DNA of 64,000 nt. Source: Flagellimonas sp947499585 (GTDB taxonomy: Bacteria > Bacteroidota > Bacteroidia > Flavobacteriales > Flavobacteriaceae). The stretch's first letter is position 1; each line of letters opens with the position of its first letter. Under the pieces are notes generated by a model. The model was not told the DNA's origin. It made no database searches and worked only from the letters and a program-made list of their open reading frames with translations. Both the position numbers and the translations under genes were made by a program. Location of the stretch: contig NZ_CP138995.1 in the NCBI RefSeq assembly GCF_044596045.1, positions 3,782,001 to 3,846,000 of the forward strand, given 5' to 3'. Below, piece after piece: positions 9,312 through 17,442 of the stretch.

Positions 9312-10556
9312 TTACTCATCTCTTAACGATTCTATTACCTGCACTTTGGCAGCCCTCCAGGCTGGAACAAACCCAGCAAGGGTCCCTGCTAAAATGAGCA
9401 CCATTACGGTGGAAAATGCAACATTGAAATTGACTGAAGGGTTAACTATATAATCTATTTCAACATGTGGCCCAACAACTTCAAGCAAGGTCATACTAAA
9501 AATAAGTCCGGCAAACCCTGAAATTGCAGTTACAAAAATAGATTCATGCAAAATCATCCCAACAATGGACCAAGGTTTAGCGCCAAGAGCCTTTCTAATG
9601 CCAATTTCCCTTGTTCGCTCTTTTACCACTATCAACATAATATTGCTCACTCCAACCACGCCAGCTATGATGGTACAAACACCAACAAACCAGAAAAAAA
9701 GTTTCATATTTCCAGTAATACCATAGTACCGTTTGGCCTCTTCCATTGCGCTCCAAACCCTTACACCTGCATCATCTTGAGGCGCAACTATGTGTTCTTC
9801 TTTAAGGTAGTTTCTTAAGTTATCCTTGAAGCTTATTGCTTGTGCAACTGCCTCTTCAAAATTTTCTACTGGGGGAAGTGTATATGACAATGTATTGAGT
9901 TTGTCATCGCCAATAAAAACTCGTTGGGCCGTTGTTATAGGAATATAGATCCTTTCCTCTTCTCTTTCATTTTGTTCATTGAACACCCCAATAATTGTAA
10001 ATCTAATTCCAGAAATATCGATTGATTCACCCACAGGAGTATCAACTTTGCTAAAGACATCTTCTTTGATTTTTTTTCCAATGATCGCCACTTTTCCCAG
10101 CGAAACCTCATCCTTGTAATTTATGAATCGCCCTTCTGCTGTGCTAAAGCCTTCAATAAACTGGAATTCTGAAGAAACACCCTGTATGCTATAGACCAAA
10201 GCTTCATTTCCATAGACTATGTTTACATCTCGGACAAAAACTCTTGGGGATTCATATTCTATTTTTTCTTTGAACAAACGACCTGCCATTTCATAATCGT
10301 TGTTCTTAAATCGAATTCTTCTTCCTGGGTTTAGGCCTTTGTGCTCTTTTGAAGTTACTCCAGGCCATGCCCATATACTTGTAGTGGCATCTTGTTTGAA
10401 CTCTTTTTCAATACCGTTTTGCATTCCTTGGCCAAAACCCAATAAAATAACGAGAATAAAAATACCAGAGGCCACGGATAGCCCGGTAAGAAAAGTGCGT
10501 AATTTGTTCTTACGGATGGTGTCAAATATTTCTTGCCACCTTTCAATGTCGAACAT
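9312..10556 (-). CDS. MacB-like ABC permease (NKLRTFLTG type, copy 1)
   Basis: First gene of the efflux operon, 414 residues. It has the MacB/FtsX layout: first helix at about residues 20-45 after RKNKLRTFLTGLSVASG, periplasmic core, three C-terminal helices, link VVKERTREIGIRKALGAKPW and the ending KVQVIESLRDE. It is the counterpart of the permease at 4858-6087. The 121-base leader before it carries a short 7-bp tandem repeat. Lacking a fused ATPase domain, it must rely on the ATPase encoded at 6080-6781 or on one elsewhere. Confidence 0.87.
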   Translation of the reverse strand: MFDIERWQEIFDTIRKNKLRTFLTGLSVASGIFILVILLGFGQGMQNGIEKEFKQDATTSIWAWPGVTSKEHKGLNPGRRIRFKNNDYEMAGRLFKEKIEYESPRVFVRDVNIVYGNEALVYSIQGVSSEFQFIEGFSTAEGRFINYKDEVSLGKVAIIGKKIKEDVFSKVDTPVGESIDISGIRFTIIGVFNEQNEREEERIYIPITTAQRVFIGDDKLNTLSYTLPPVENFEEAVAQAISFKDNLRNYLKEEHIVAPQDDAGVRVWSAMEEAKRYYGITGNMKLFFWFVGVCTIIAGVVGVSNIMLIVVKERTREIGIRKALGAKPWSIVGMILHESIFVTAISGFAGLIFSMTLLEVVGPHVEIDYIVNPSVNFNVAFSTVMVLILAGTLAGFVPAWRAAKVQVIESLRDE

Positions 10557-10569
10557 AGTGGTTGGTGTT

Positions 10570-10589
10570 TGATGATTGATGATTGATGA
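10570..10589 (-). repeat. TGATGAT short tandem repeat in the efflux operon leader
   Basis: Almost three copies of the 7-mer TGATGAT lie 14 bases upstream of the first permease ATG. Such a tract can change length by slippage and thereby alter leader spacing, but three units is short and there is no proof of variation. Confidence 0.4.
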
Positions 10590-10677
10590 AATACGCGAAC
10601 GTACTTCAATAAGACATAATCTACATCATATTGTTACACTTCACCGTTAAAAAAAATGTTAAAATTTTAAAAACACC

Positions 10678-10890
10678 TTAGTTGCGCATCTTTTTGTAGA
10701 TAAAATAGAACAGCCCGGCCACCAAGATGTAAGGAATTGCCATTAGGTAAACAATGCCGTTGTTAATTCCCTCCGCAGTTTTTCCATCCGCTTCGCTTTC
10801 CACAACTGCTCTACACATAGCACATTGCGCATCAAGTGTCTGTGGAAGGGCTAATACGAGAATAAACAGTATGGCAAATCTAAACTTCAT
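10678..10890 (-). CDS. Small CxxC membrane protein next to oxidase assembly genes
   Basis: A protein of about 70 residues from the ATG at 10890 (the frame also opens at a TTG at 10902, which I consider less likely). It shows a signal peptide ending near LPQTLDAQ, then the motif CAMCRAVVES, and a single C-terminal membrane helix (GIVYLMAIPYILVAGLFYFI) with a basic tail. The CxxC would face the periplasm. It is last in the SCO-DUF420 operon, eight bases after the DUF420 stop, so a role in copper delivery or redox handling for cytochrome oxidase is plausible. No named family is recognised. Confidence 0.7.
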   Translation of the reverse strand: MKFRFAILFILVLALPQTLDAQCAMCRAVVESEADGKTAEGINNGIVYLMAIPYILVAGLFYFIYKKMRN

Positions 10891-10898
10891 GTGGAGTT

Positions 10899-11435
10899 TC
10901 AATGTTGGTAATAAGGCGAAATCATTAAATATACTATTACACCCGTAATAGCAACATACAACCAGATTGGAAAAGTATACTTAGCCCATTTTCTATGAGC
11001 TTCAAAATCGCTTAAATAAGCTTTTGCATATGTTCTTAAAACTAAAGGGATTACCGCAATTGAAAGTACAATATGTGTTATTAAAATGAAGTAGTATACA
11101 TATTGAATTAATCCCTCCTCGCCATATTTTGTGCTTTCTGAGGTCATGTGATAGGCCACATACATTATTAAAAATAATAAGGAAAGTCCAATGCAGGTCA
11201 TCATCGTTTTTTGATGAAGATTTCTCTTTCCGTTTTTAATGGCCCAAACAGCAAAAATCAATAAAATTGCCGTTATCCCATTGATGGAAGCATACACAGG
11301 TGGTAAAAAAGATAACGGTTCTGCATTCGGAATTTTATATCCAAATAGAAGAGCCACTACCAAAGGGATTACAATGGATATTATAGCAATCCATCTATTA
11401 AATCGTTTTTCCCTAACCGATATTTCTTTGGTCAT
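10899..11435 (-). CDS. DUF420 membrane protein (oxidase assembly context)
   Basis: A 178-residue integral membrane protein with about five helices and conserved histidines in HQKTMMTCIG, YHMTSES and THIVLSIAVIPLV, as in the DUF420 (YozB-like) family, which is related in fold to haem-copper oxidase accessory subunits. Its ATG overlaps the SCO stop by 4 bases (ATGA), so the two are translated together. In Bacteroidota it typically accompanies SCO and cytochrome c oxidase subunit genes. A biochemical role is not established; assembly or membrane haem/copper handling is an inference from context. Confidence 0.82.
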   Translation of the reverse strand: MTKEISVREKRFNRWIAIISIVIPLVVALLFGYKIPNAEPLSFLPPVYASINGITAILLIFAVWAIKNGKRNLHQKTMMTCIGLSLLFLIMYVAYHMTSESTKYGEEGLIQYVYYFILITHIVLSIAVIPLVLRTYAKAYLSDFEAHRKWAKYTFPIWLYVAITGVIVYLMISPYYQH

Positions 11436-12178
11436 TCTTCCAGCAATAATTTTTTAATATCCTCTTTTAACATTGTAATCTGCTGCGGTTCACCTTCCTT
11501 ATTCACACTTTGTTTTTCGGTAATGGTGCCACGGTAATATATTAATGGGTTTCCGTGTTCATCATCTCTGGAACGAATGTATCCTTCCTTATCAACCAAT
11601 GCAAACATTCCTGAATGTTCAAAACCACCTGGAGCGTCTTCTGCTTCATTAGCAACAATGTAAAAACCTTCCTGAGCCAATTGATATATTTCATCTCTAT
11701 CACCAGTCATTAAATGCCAATCTACGTCCGTGATTCCGTAACGTTCCGAATATTTTTTTAATACCGTTGGGGTATCATATCTAGGATTAATAGTAAAAGA
11801 AGCTACTCCAAAATCCTCATACTCCTTAAATGTATCCTGGAGTTCTACCAGATTCTTGGTCATTATTGGGCAAATAGTTGGGCAGGTAGTAAAGAAAAAT
11901 TCAACTACATAGACCTTTCCAAGGTAATCTTTATCTGAAATAAGTAAACTGTCTTGGTTTAAAAATGAGAAAGTTGGGACCCTTCTTTTTTGACCATTGT
12001 TTATAATAAAACCAACTTTCTTTTGAAGAGAACGAACACTCATACGGTCATTTTTAACCACTGAACCACTCTTTAACCGATTTACGATTCTTGGAATAAA
12101 AATTATCCCGAACACTAGAATGATTAGAGATACCCAGACGTAAGTATATTTCTTTTTGCTATTTGCTCCTGTTGGCAT
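11432..12178 (-). CDS. SCO1/SenC family copper chaperone
   Basis: A 248-residue membrane-anchored thioredoxin-fold protein. One helix (VWVSLIILVFGIIFIPRIV) anchors the domain outside the membrane. The copper-binding CxxxC is present in FFTTCPTICPIM (Cys99 and Cys103), and the conserved third ligand histidine is in GGFEHSGMFALVD. SCO proteins load or reduce the CuA centre of cytochrome oxidase subunit II. The ORF overlaps the upstream gene by 20 bases and the downstream DUF420 gene by 4, so the three are tightly coupled. The likely client is the coxII product encoded at 38369-39427. Confidence 0.92.
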   Translation of the reverse strand: MPTGANSKKKYTYVWVSLIILVFGIIFIPRIVNRLKSGSVVKNDRMSVRSLQKKVGFIINNGQKRRVPTFSFLNQDSLLISDKDYLGKVYVVEFFFTTCPTICPIMTKNLVELQDTFKEYEDFGVASFTINPRYDTPTVLKKYSERYGITDVDWHLMTGDRDEIYQLAQEGFYIVANEAEDAPGGFEHSGMFALVDKEGYIRSRDDEHGNPLIYYRGTITEKQSVNKEGEPQQITMLKEDIKKLLLEE

Positions 12179-12791
12179 TATTTTTCTTTAAAGCGAGACG
12201 GTATTCCGCAAGAATTATTTTAACATCGTCCTCCATTTTATTGTTAAGCTCTGCAACGGAGGTTGTGCTAAAGCCATATTTAATCCCTTCATCCTCATCG
12301 TCATTACGTCCTCTAAGGTTTCTGTCCTTATCAATTATAAAAACGTAAGAGGTTCCCAAATTTTCATCTAAGTACAAGCCAGTTTTTAAACCTTGGAAGA
12401 AGGTTTTTATTTCTGCTTCACTTCCATATGCAAAATTCCATTTATCAACATCTGAAAGCGCTCCCAGTTCATCCTTTAAAGATTTGACTTTATCTTCAGT
12501 TCCTTCAGGAACAATCATTACTATTTGAAAATCGTTGAATTCGCTAAAACGCTTGTAAATTTTCTGATTGAGATTGAATGCATTTCCCTTTTTTTGCTCT
12601 ATATCACTCCCTAAAAAACCTAAAATGGTAATCTTGTCATCTAGGTTCACTCCATTATCTAGTTCTGATACATTGGGAATATTCTCCGTAAGAATGGGCA
12701 ATCTTCCAAAGTTGTTGATACCAGATGCAAAAAATAAATAGGCCACCAACGGGAAGATGAACAAAACAACTAAAACAAAGGCCTTTTTCAT
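12159..12791 (-). CDS. SCO-like protein lacking cysteines
   Basis: A 210-residue protein with one N-terminal membrane helix (VLVVLFIFPLVAYLFFASGI) followed by a domain that reads like a thioredoxin/SCO fold: KITILGFLGSDIEQ, IVMIVPEG and YVFIIDKDRNLRGRNDDEDEG parallel strands of the adjacent SCO protein (compare FALVDKEGYIRSRDDEHG). It has no cysteine at all, so it cannot bind copper or act as a thiol oxidoreductase in the SCO manner. It overlaps the SCO gene by 20 bases. It may be a structural partner of SCO in oxidase assembly; that is inference from sequence resemblance and linkage. Confidence 0.68.
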   Translation of the reverse strand: MKKAFVLVVLFIFPLVAYLFFASGINNFGRLPILTENIPNVSELDNGVNLDDKITILGFLGSDIEQKKGNAFNLNQKIYKRFSEFNDFQIVMIVPEGTEDKVKSLKDELGALSDVDKWNFAYGSEAEIKTFFQGLKTGLYLDENLGTSYVFIIDKDRNLRGRNDDEDEGIKYGFSTTSVAELNNKMEDDVKIILAEYRLALKKNNANRSK

Positions 12792-12815
12792 TTTAATCTT
12801 ACTAGTGTAAAAATA

Positions 12816-12846
12816 AAAAAGACGGTCAATAAACCGCCTTTTATTA
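12816..12846 (-). terminator. Intrinsic terminator after the subunit IV gene
   Basis: On the minus strand GGCGGT and ACCGTC (plus 12838-12833 and 12826-12821) form a 6-bp stem with one G-T pair, followed by TTTTTTATTTTT. It lies between the stop of subunit IV and the start of the SCO-like gene, so it ends or attenuates the ctaB-subunit III-subunit IV unit. Confidence 0.72.
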
Positions 12847-12860
12847 CTGTTAATACTTTC

Positions 12861-13244
12861 TTAGAAGTCCCAAGCTAGGAAACCATCTTTAAATACATTA
12901 TAAATATAATCTGCTTCAAAAAGTAGAATAAATATCAAATAACAAACCAAGAAAATTGGAGTCCACACAATTGCTCTTCTTAAAGCGCTTTTCTCATCTC
13001 TTAAGTGCATAAAGTCCCAAGCAATATAATAAGCTTTAACCAAGGTAAGGATAATGAAAATCCAGTTAAGGAGTTTCATTCCCAGAAAGTAGTTTTTGGT
13101 CAATACTTCTGGTTTTACTATACCCAGACCTACTTCTATCAATGTTACGATGGTTAGAAAAATAAGTACACCCCAAATCTTTTGGATGTTTGACTTGAAT
13201 TTTACAAGTCCTCTAAAAATTTCCAGTTTATGTTCGTGTGCCAT
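12861..13244 (-). CDS. Cytochrome c oxidase subunit IV-like protein
   Basis: A 127-residue protein with three predicted membrane helices (about residues 25-42, 58-76, 92-112), of the prokaryotic cytochrome C oxidase subunit IV family. Characteristic parts are the short histidine-containing N-terminus MAHEHKLE and the block AYYIAWDFMHLRDEKSALRR between helices two and three. In haem-copper oxidases this subunit supports assembly or stability around subunits I and III. It follows the larger subunit III gene by 52 bases and is last in the unit, ahead of the terminator at 12816. Confidence 0.83.
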   Translation of the reverse strand: MAHEHKLEIFRGLVKFKSNIQKIWGVLIFLTIVTLIEVGLGIVKPEVLTKNYFLGMKLLNWIFIILTLVKAYYIAWDFMHLRDEKSALRRAIVWTPIFLVCYLIFILLFEADYIYNVFKDGFLAWDF

Positions 13245-13296
13245 TTAAAACGTTTATGTCCTGACTTCCATTTTTGTGGAAGTGATAATTAAAATT

Positions 13297-14271
13297 TTAT
13301 ACCAAATAAAAGAATGTAAATACAAATACCCATACTAAATCCACAAAGTGCCAGTACAGACCAACTTTCTCTACCATTTCATAATGGCCTCTTTTTTCAT
13401 AAGTACCTAAAATCACATTAAAAAATATGATGATATTGATCAATACTCCAGAAAAAACGTGGAAGCCGTGAAAACCGGTGATAAAAAAGAAAAAATCTGC
13501 AAATAGTCTACTCCCGTATTCATTGTGGATAAGGTTGGCCCCTTCCACCACTTGGGTAACATCTTTGAGCTTTGCCAAGGATTCTTGACGAGTTAATAGC
13601 GTTTTCTCTCCTTCTTCATTAATGGTCTCTGTGCGAATCAAAATATTTGGACTCGCCTTAAAACCTTCAACTACTTCGTTAAGCGAAAAAGATGTCTTAT
13701 AACCATCTGCTTGATACCAGATACCTGCGTTGTTCTCATGTTTTATTCTATCTTCTGGCAAGGCTTTGGAGAAATCCCTTAAAGCAGCTCGCTCCCCTGT
13801 TTCAGCATTTACAAACTGAATAATTCTACCTCCCTTGGTTTCTAATGCTCCATAGTCTCCTTTTATAAAGGTCGCCCATTCCCAAGCCTGCGAACCAACG
13901 AAAATTGCACCACCAATAATGGTAGCGAACATATACCAAATGACAGCATTTTTCTTCATTTTATGTCCTGCATCCACAGCAAGAACCATGGTTACTGACG
14001 ACATTATCAAAATGAAGGTCATGAAAGCAACATAAATCATAGGGTAATTCCCATGGAAAAAAGGTACGTGGGTAAAAACCTCATCGGCAATTGGCCAAGT
14101 TTCTATAAACTTAAACCTAGAGAAGCCGTAAGAAACCAAGAAACCAGAAAAGGTCAAGGCATCTGAGACAATAAAAAACCACATCATCATTTTTCCATAA
14201 CTAGCATTTAACGGGCGGTTTCCGCCTCCCCAAACGCTGTCTTCTGAACCGGTTGTTACCGTTGTATCCAT
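13297..14271 (-). CDS. Cytochrome c oxidase subunit III, large form with loop insertion
   Basis: A haem-copper oxidase subunit III protein of 324 residues. The helices near residues 27-48, 75-98, 108-128 and the C-terminal block FFFFITGFHGFHVFSG, followed by KVGLYWHFVDLVWVFVFTFFYLV, are diagnostic. Between helix three (ending SQAWEWATFI) and FHGFHVFSG lies a hydrophilic segment of about 115 residues (137-255) absent from ordinary subunits III. It is probably the major subunit III of the oxidase whose subunits I and II lie in the Act operon at 36.5-39.4 kb. It follows the smaller subunit III gene after a 92-base gap with a weak promoter candidate. Confidence 0.9.
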   Translation of the reverse strand: MDTTVTTGSEDSVWGGGNRPLNASYGKMMMWFFIVSDALTFSGFLVSYGFSRFKFIETWPIADEVFTHVPFFHGNYPMIYVAFMTFILIMSSVTMVLAVDAGHKMKKNAVIWYMFATIIGGAIFVGSQAWEWATFIKGDYGALETKGGRIIQFVNAETGERAALRDFSKALPEDRIKHENNAGIWYQADGYKTSFSLNEVVEGFKASPNILIRTETINEEGEKTLLTRQESLAKLKDVTQVVEGANLIHNEYGSRLFADFFFFITGFHGFHVFSGVLINIIIFFNVILGTYEKRGHYEMVEKVGLYWHFVDLVWVFVFTFFYLV

Positions 14272-14299
14272 AAAAAAGGTCGTTTTAATAAAACTTTCA

Positions 14300-14326
14300 C
14301 AAATTTACATCTTTTGGTGTATTCAA
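14300..14326 (-). promoter_or_regulatory. Weak promoter candidate before the large subunit III gene
   Basis: On the minus strand TTG (14326-14324) precedes TAAATTTG (14307-14300) by 16 bases, one short of the usual 17-23. It lies 28 bases before the ATG in the only sizeable gap of this gene run, so an internal promoter is possible. Confidence 0.3.
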
Positions 14327-14363
14327 AAAGATAAAGTTGAATGAAAACTGTTTCTCTTAAAAT

Positions 14364-14945
14364 TTATTTTACGAAATACATGAATAGTATTAAGTAAACC
14401 CAAAGAAAATCTAAAAAATGCCAAAATGTGGCACCTAATTCCATCCCCAACATATTATTGGGCATATACTTTCTTCTTAGCTGTTGCACTAAGACCACAA
14501 GTAGCGAAATTAACCCCGCGAACACATGGACGATATGCACTGCTGCAATTAAAAAAACATAAGACATTTTGATGCTACTGGTAGGTCCAGTAAAATAATA
14601 TCCGTTTTCAAGCATTTGCGAAAATCCTACAAATTGCAGTACAATAAAAGAGATTCCCAAAACAAGGGTTATCAATAAAAAGATTGTTCCTTGTTTTTGA
14701 TTATTTTTCCCTACCGCCAACTTGGCCAACAAATAGGTCAAACTACTCAAAATAATTATGGCTGTGCTTATGAAAAAGGCTTGCGGCAGTTCCAAGTCAC
14801 TAATCCAGTCATCCCTTTTACTACTTACAATGTAAGCACTTGTCCAACCTGCAAAACCCATAATTAGGCTCACAATACCAAACCAAAGCATCATCTTCTT
14901 TGAGCGCCTGTTTTTCTCTTCTATACTCCCTTGGGTTAAATCCAT
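14364..14945 (-). CDS. Cytochrome c oxidase subunit III, short form
   Basis: A 193-residue subunit III-like protein with five predicted helices. Diagnostic blocks are LWFGIVSLIMGFAGWTSAYI, VHIVHVFAGLISLLVVL and the ending GATFWHFLDFLWVYLILFMY, which matches the last helix of subunit III (WHFLD/WHFVD). It corresponds to the short five-helix form, while the neighbouring gene encodes a longer one. Two subunit III genes in tandem are common in Bacteroidota oxidase loci. It starts six bases after the ctaB stop and is probably cotranscribed with it. Confidence 0.87.
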   Translation of the reverse strand: MDLTQGSIEEKNRRSKKMMLWFGIVSLIMGFAGWTSAYIVSSKRDDWISDLELPQAFFISTAIIILSSLTYLLAKLAVGKNNQKQGTIFLLITLVLGISFIVLQFVGFSQMLENGYYFTGPTSSIKMSYVFLIAAVHIVHVFAGLISLLVVLVQQLRRKYMPNNMLGMELGATFWHFLDFLWVYLILFMYFVK

Positions 14946-14951
14946 ATTTTT

Positions 14952-15854
14952 CTAACTAATAAACTTATCAATAACATAAATTATTTGAATCAATGAAATG
15001 TAAGTGACACTGGCCAGCATTAATCTTCTTGCCGAAACATTATCTCTTTTTTCATAGAGCCTAAAGGCAAAAAACAACATAACCAAACCAGATAACAATA
15101 CTATAACAGCTGCAGGAATGGACAAATGCAATCTTCCTGTAAAACCAAAAGCGGGCATTATGGAAATTACAATCATCCAAATGGTGTACAATATAATCTG
15201 TAATGCTGTACCGGTATCTTTCTTTCCTGTTGGCAGCATTTTAAAGCCTCCTCTTTTGTAATCTTCATCCAACATCCAACCTAATGCCCAAAAATGTGGG
15301 AATTGCCAAAAAAACTGAATCATAAATAAAGTTCCTGGTTCAATTCCAAAATCATCTGTTGCCGCAACCCATCCCAACATAAAGGGAATAGCTCCGGGAA
15401 AGGCTCCAACAAAAACAGAAAGTGGTGTTTTTGTCTTTAATGGTGTATATACACTTGTATAGAGAAATATTGATATGGCCCCAAACATTGCCGTTTTAGG
15501 ACTTAGTAAATACAACGCCACAACACCAAGGATTGTCAATGCAATGGCGACTGCCATAGCTGTATTAACGGACATACGCCCAGAGGGAATAGGCCGATTT
15601 TTGGTACGGTTCATTAACGCATCCAAATCTTTTTCAATAACCTGATTGTAAGCGTTGGAAGCTCCTACCATGCAATAACCGCCAAATGCAAGCAAAAGCA
15701 GAGAAATCAAATCTATTTGATAAGCGCCTAAAAAATAGCCCGCAATAGATGAAAAAACCACGCTAACAGCCAGTTTGGCTTTAGTGATTTCCTTAAAATC
15801 AGTAAAAATCAAGGACCAGGACGTACTTTTTACGGAACCTACAGCAGACTTCAT
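14952..15854 (-). CDS. ctaB: Protoheme IX farnesyltransferase (haem O synthase)
   Basis: CtaB/CyoE transfers a farnesyl group to haem B to give haem O, the precursor of haem A for aa3-type oxidases. The 300-residue protein is a UbiA-family membrane prenyltransferase with about eight to nine helices. The first Asp-rich motif is in NAYNQVIEKDLDALMNRTKN followed by RPIPSGRMS, and the second region is ALGWMLDEDYKRGGFKMLP; both are diagnostic. It is first in the subunit III/IV unit, behind a good promoter, so haem maturation and subunit III/IV synthesis are coordinated. Normal length and no missing motifs. Confidence 0.95.
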   Translation of the reverse strand: MKSAVGSVKSTSWSLIFTDFKEITKAKLAVSVVFSSIAGYFLGAYQIDLISLLLLAFGGYCMVGASNAYNQVIEKDLDALMNRTKNRPIPSGRMSVNTAMAVAIALTILGVVALYLLSPKTAMFGAISIFLYTSVYTPLKTKTPLSVFVGAFPGAIPFMLGWVAATDDFGIEPGTLFMIQFFWQFPHFWALGWMLDEDYKRGGFKMLPTGKKDTGTALQIILYTIWMIVISIMPAFGFTGRLHLSIPAAVIVLLSGLVMLFFAFRLYEKRDNVSARRLMLASVTYISLIQIIYVIDKFIS

Positions 15855-15874
15855 CTACGTTTTATATTGGCTGG

Positions 15875-15905
15875 CAAAGATAACGTCAGTGTGCATCTTT
15901 TCCAA
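15875..15905 (-). promoter_or_regulatory. Predicted promoter of the ctaB-subunit III-IV unit
   Basis: On the minus strand TTG (15905-15903), a 20-base spacer, then TATCTTTG (15882-15875) matches the Flavobacterium consensus. The ctaB ATG lies 20 bases downstream. The divergent hydrolase gene starts at 15978. Confidence 0.6.
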
Positions 15906-15977
15906 CCTATTGACTGTCTTTATGTTATTTTTGAACCATCATTACGTCTTATTTAAAGCGAATTCAAAATAATAACC

Positions 15978-16883
15978 ATGAACCGAAGATTTTTTTTGCC
16001 ATTCCTATTTCTTTTTACCCTTTTAGTACAATCTCAAGACCAAGAAGTTAACATTACGGTAGATACCCTAACCCAAAAAGTATTTATGCTTACTGGACGT
16101 GGCGGTAATATTGGGATTTATGTTGGAAACGAGAAGGTATTTATGGTTGATGATCAATTTGCTCCGTTAAGTAGTAAAATTAAAGCTACCATTGCCACTC
16201 TTACAGATAAACCCATTACCTATTTGGTAAATACCCATATGCACGGTGATCATACTGGTGGGAATGTAAATTTTAATACGGAAGCCACTACATTGGTGGC
16301 TCAAGACAATGTGCGCAAGCGTCTAATAGATAAAGGACAGCAAAATTTAGCAGCAAAAAAGATAAGCCAGGAGGAATACGAAAAAAATCTTCCTGAGATT
16401 ACTTTTTCTGAAGGCCTTACGTTTTATGATGGCGATGAGACTATTATGGCTTTTCACGTGCACAACGCACATACTGATGGAGATGCCATAATTTATTTCG
16501 TAAACGAAAATGTACTACACATGGGTGATACCTACTTTTCTGGGCGTTATCCATATATTGATTTAAAGAGTGGTGGAAGCATTGATGGATATATTGCAGC
16601 GCATAGAAAGGCATTGCTGGTTATTGATGAAAACACCAAAATTATTCCCGGTCATGGAAGACCATCCAATAAAGCTGAGTTAGAAGTGTATGTTACCATG
16701 CTTGAAGATATAAGAACCATTATCCAAAAAGAGCTAGCTGCCGGAAAGTCTTTGGAAGCCGTAAAAACCAATACCGCTTTATTGGCTAAATATGATGCCA
16801 CGCATGGCAATGGATATATTAACAGTGAAAAAATGCGAGAGGCGGTTTATATGAGTTTGTTCAAAAAAGTGAAGGGTTATTAA
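15978..16883 (+). CDS. Exported metallo-beta-lactamase-fold hydrolase
   Basis: A 301-residue protein with a signal peptide (RFFLPFLFLFTLLVQSQ). The metal-binding motif HxHxDH is present in NTHMHGDHTGGN, a further histidine in FHVHNAHTDGDAIIYF, the ligand Asp in HMGDTYFSGRYP and the last His in IIPGHGRPSN, so the site is complete for two metals. It would act in the periplasm. Relatives include broad MBL-fold hydrolases of the cyclase/quinoprotein-relay type; true beta-lactamase activity is not implied. It is a single gene, divergent from ctaB and oriented against the neighbouring minus-strand genes. Confidence 0.85.
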   Translation: MNRRFFLPFLFLFTLLVQSQDQEVNITVDTLTQKVFMLTGRGGNIGIYVGNEKVFMVDDQFAPLSSKIKATIATLTDKPITYLVNTHMHGDHTGGNVNFNTEATTLVAQDNVRKRLIDKGQQNLAAKKISQEEYEKNLPEITFSEGLTFYDGDETIMAFHVHNAHTDGDAIIYFVNENVLHMGDTYFSGRYPYIDLKSGGSIDGYIAAHRKALLVIDENTKIIPGHGRPSNKAELEVYVTMLEDIRTIIQKELAAGKSLEAVKTNTALLAKYDATHGNGYINSEKMREAVYMSLFKKVKGY

Positions 16884-16950
16884 ATGAATAGGGGAAACCA
16901 TATGCTACAAATAATATTATCATTTTACTTTATTTATAACAACTCAACAC

Positions 16951-17301
16951 TCATTTAGTTATATCAATAAACTTAAAATATATAGTATCATAAATTATTA
17001 CAATTTTAACAGTATCATTAGATTTCTTTTTGATAAGTCTGTAAGGGCCGGAAAAATCACCCAATACGGTTGGATTTTTGTTGGTTTTTGCCTTAAACAG
17101 CATAGGGCAATTACCTGATAATGAAATACTATCATTTAATAGAACCATTCCCCTTTTATACTTTACTTTTTTTACAAAAATATTTATCTCAGACTCATCT
17201 TTAATTAATACATACTCATCAGATAATCTCTCAATAATAATAATTCCGAAAAAAATCAAGACGAGTACAATAAAGAAAATCAAGAATCTAGTAAATTTCA
17301 T
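16951..17301 (-). CDS. Hypothetical membrane-anchored protein
   Basis: A 116-residue protein not recognised by family. It has one strong N-terminal helix (FLIFFIVLVLIFFGIIII) and then a beta-rich domain of about 85 residues ending in KIVIIYDTIYFKFIDITK, which would lie outside the cytoplasm. The stretch is very AT-rich. A TATTTTTG box ends four bases before the ATG, so the message could be nearly leaderless. No operon partners: the gene faces the hydrolase on one side and is separated from tonB by a terminator on the other. It may be real but could also be a fast-evolving orphan. Confidence 0.5.
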   Translation of the reverse strand: MKFTRFLIFFIVLVLIFFGIIIIERLSDEYVLIKDESEINIFVKKVKYKRGMVLLNDSISLSGNCPMLFKAKTNKNPTVLGDFSGPYRLIKKKSNDTVKIVIIYDTIYFKFIDITK

Positions 17302-17386
17302 GTATCAAAAATATTAATGAAACGGATTATCATCGTTTTTGGTAATATCCATATTTAAGCTATAACAAAGTCACAGTAACAAAAAA

Positions 17387-17410
17387 AGCCCTAACGTTTC
17401 CGTTAGGGCT
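17387..17410. terminator. Bidirectional intrinsic terminator (tonB / orphan gene)
   Basis: AGCCCTAACG and CGTTAGGGCT form a perfect 10-bp stem with a TTTC loop, flanked by A7 on the left and T5 on the right. On the minus strand it ends the tonB unit. Confidence 0.93.
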
Positions 17411-17442
17411 TTTTCTTTCCTGCCTCAACAGAAAATAATATT

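Noticed and set aside
15978..16883. Calling the metallo-hydrolase a beta-lactamase resistance gene
   Set aside because: Only the fold and metal motif are visible; many MBL-fold enzymes have other substrates and no resistance context is present.
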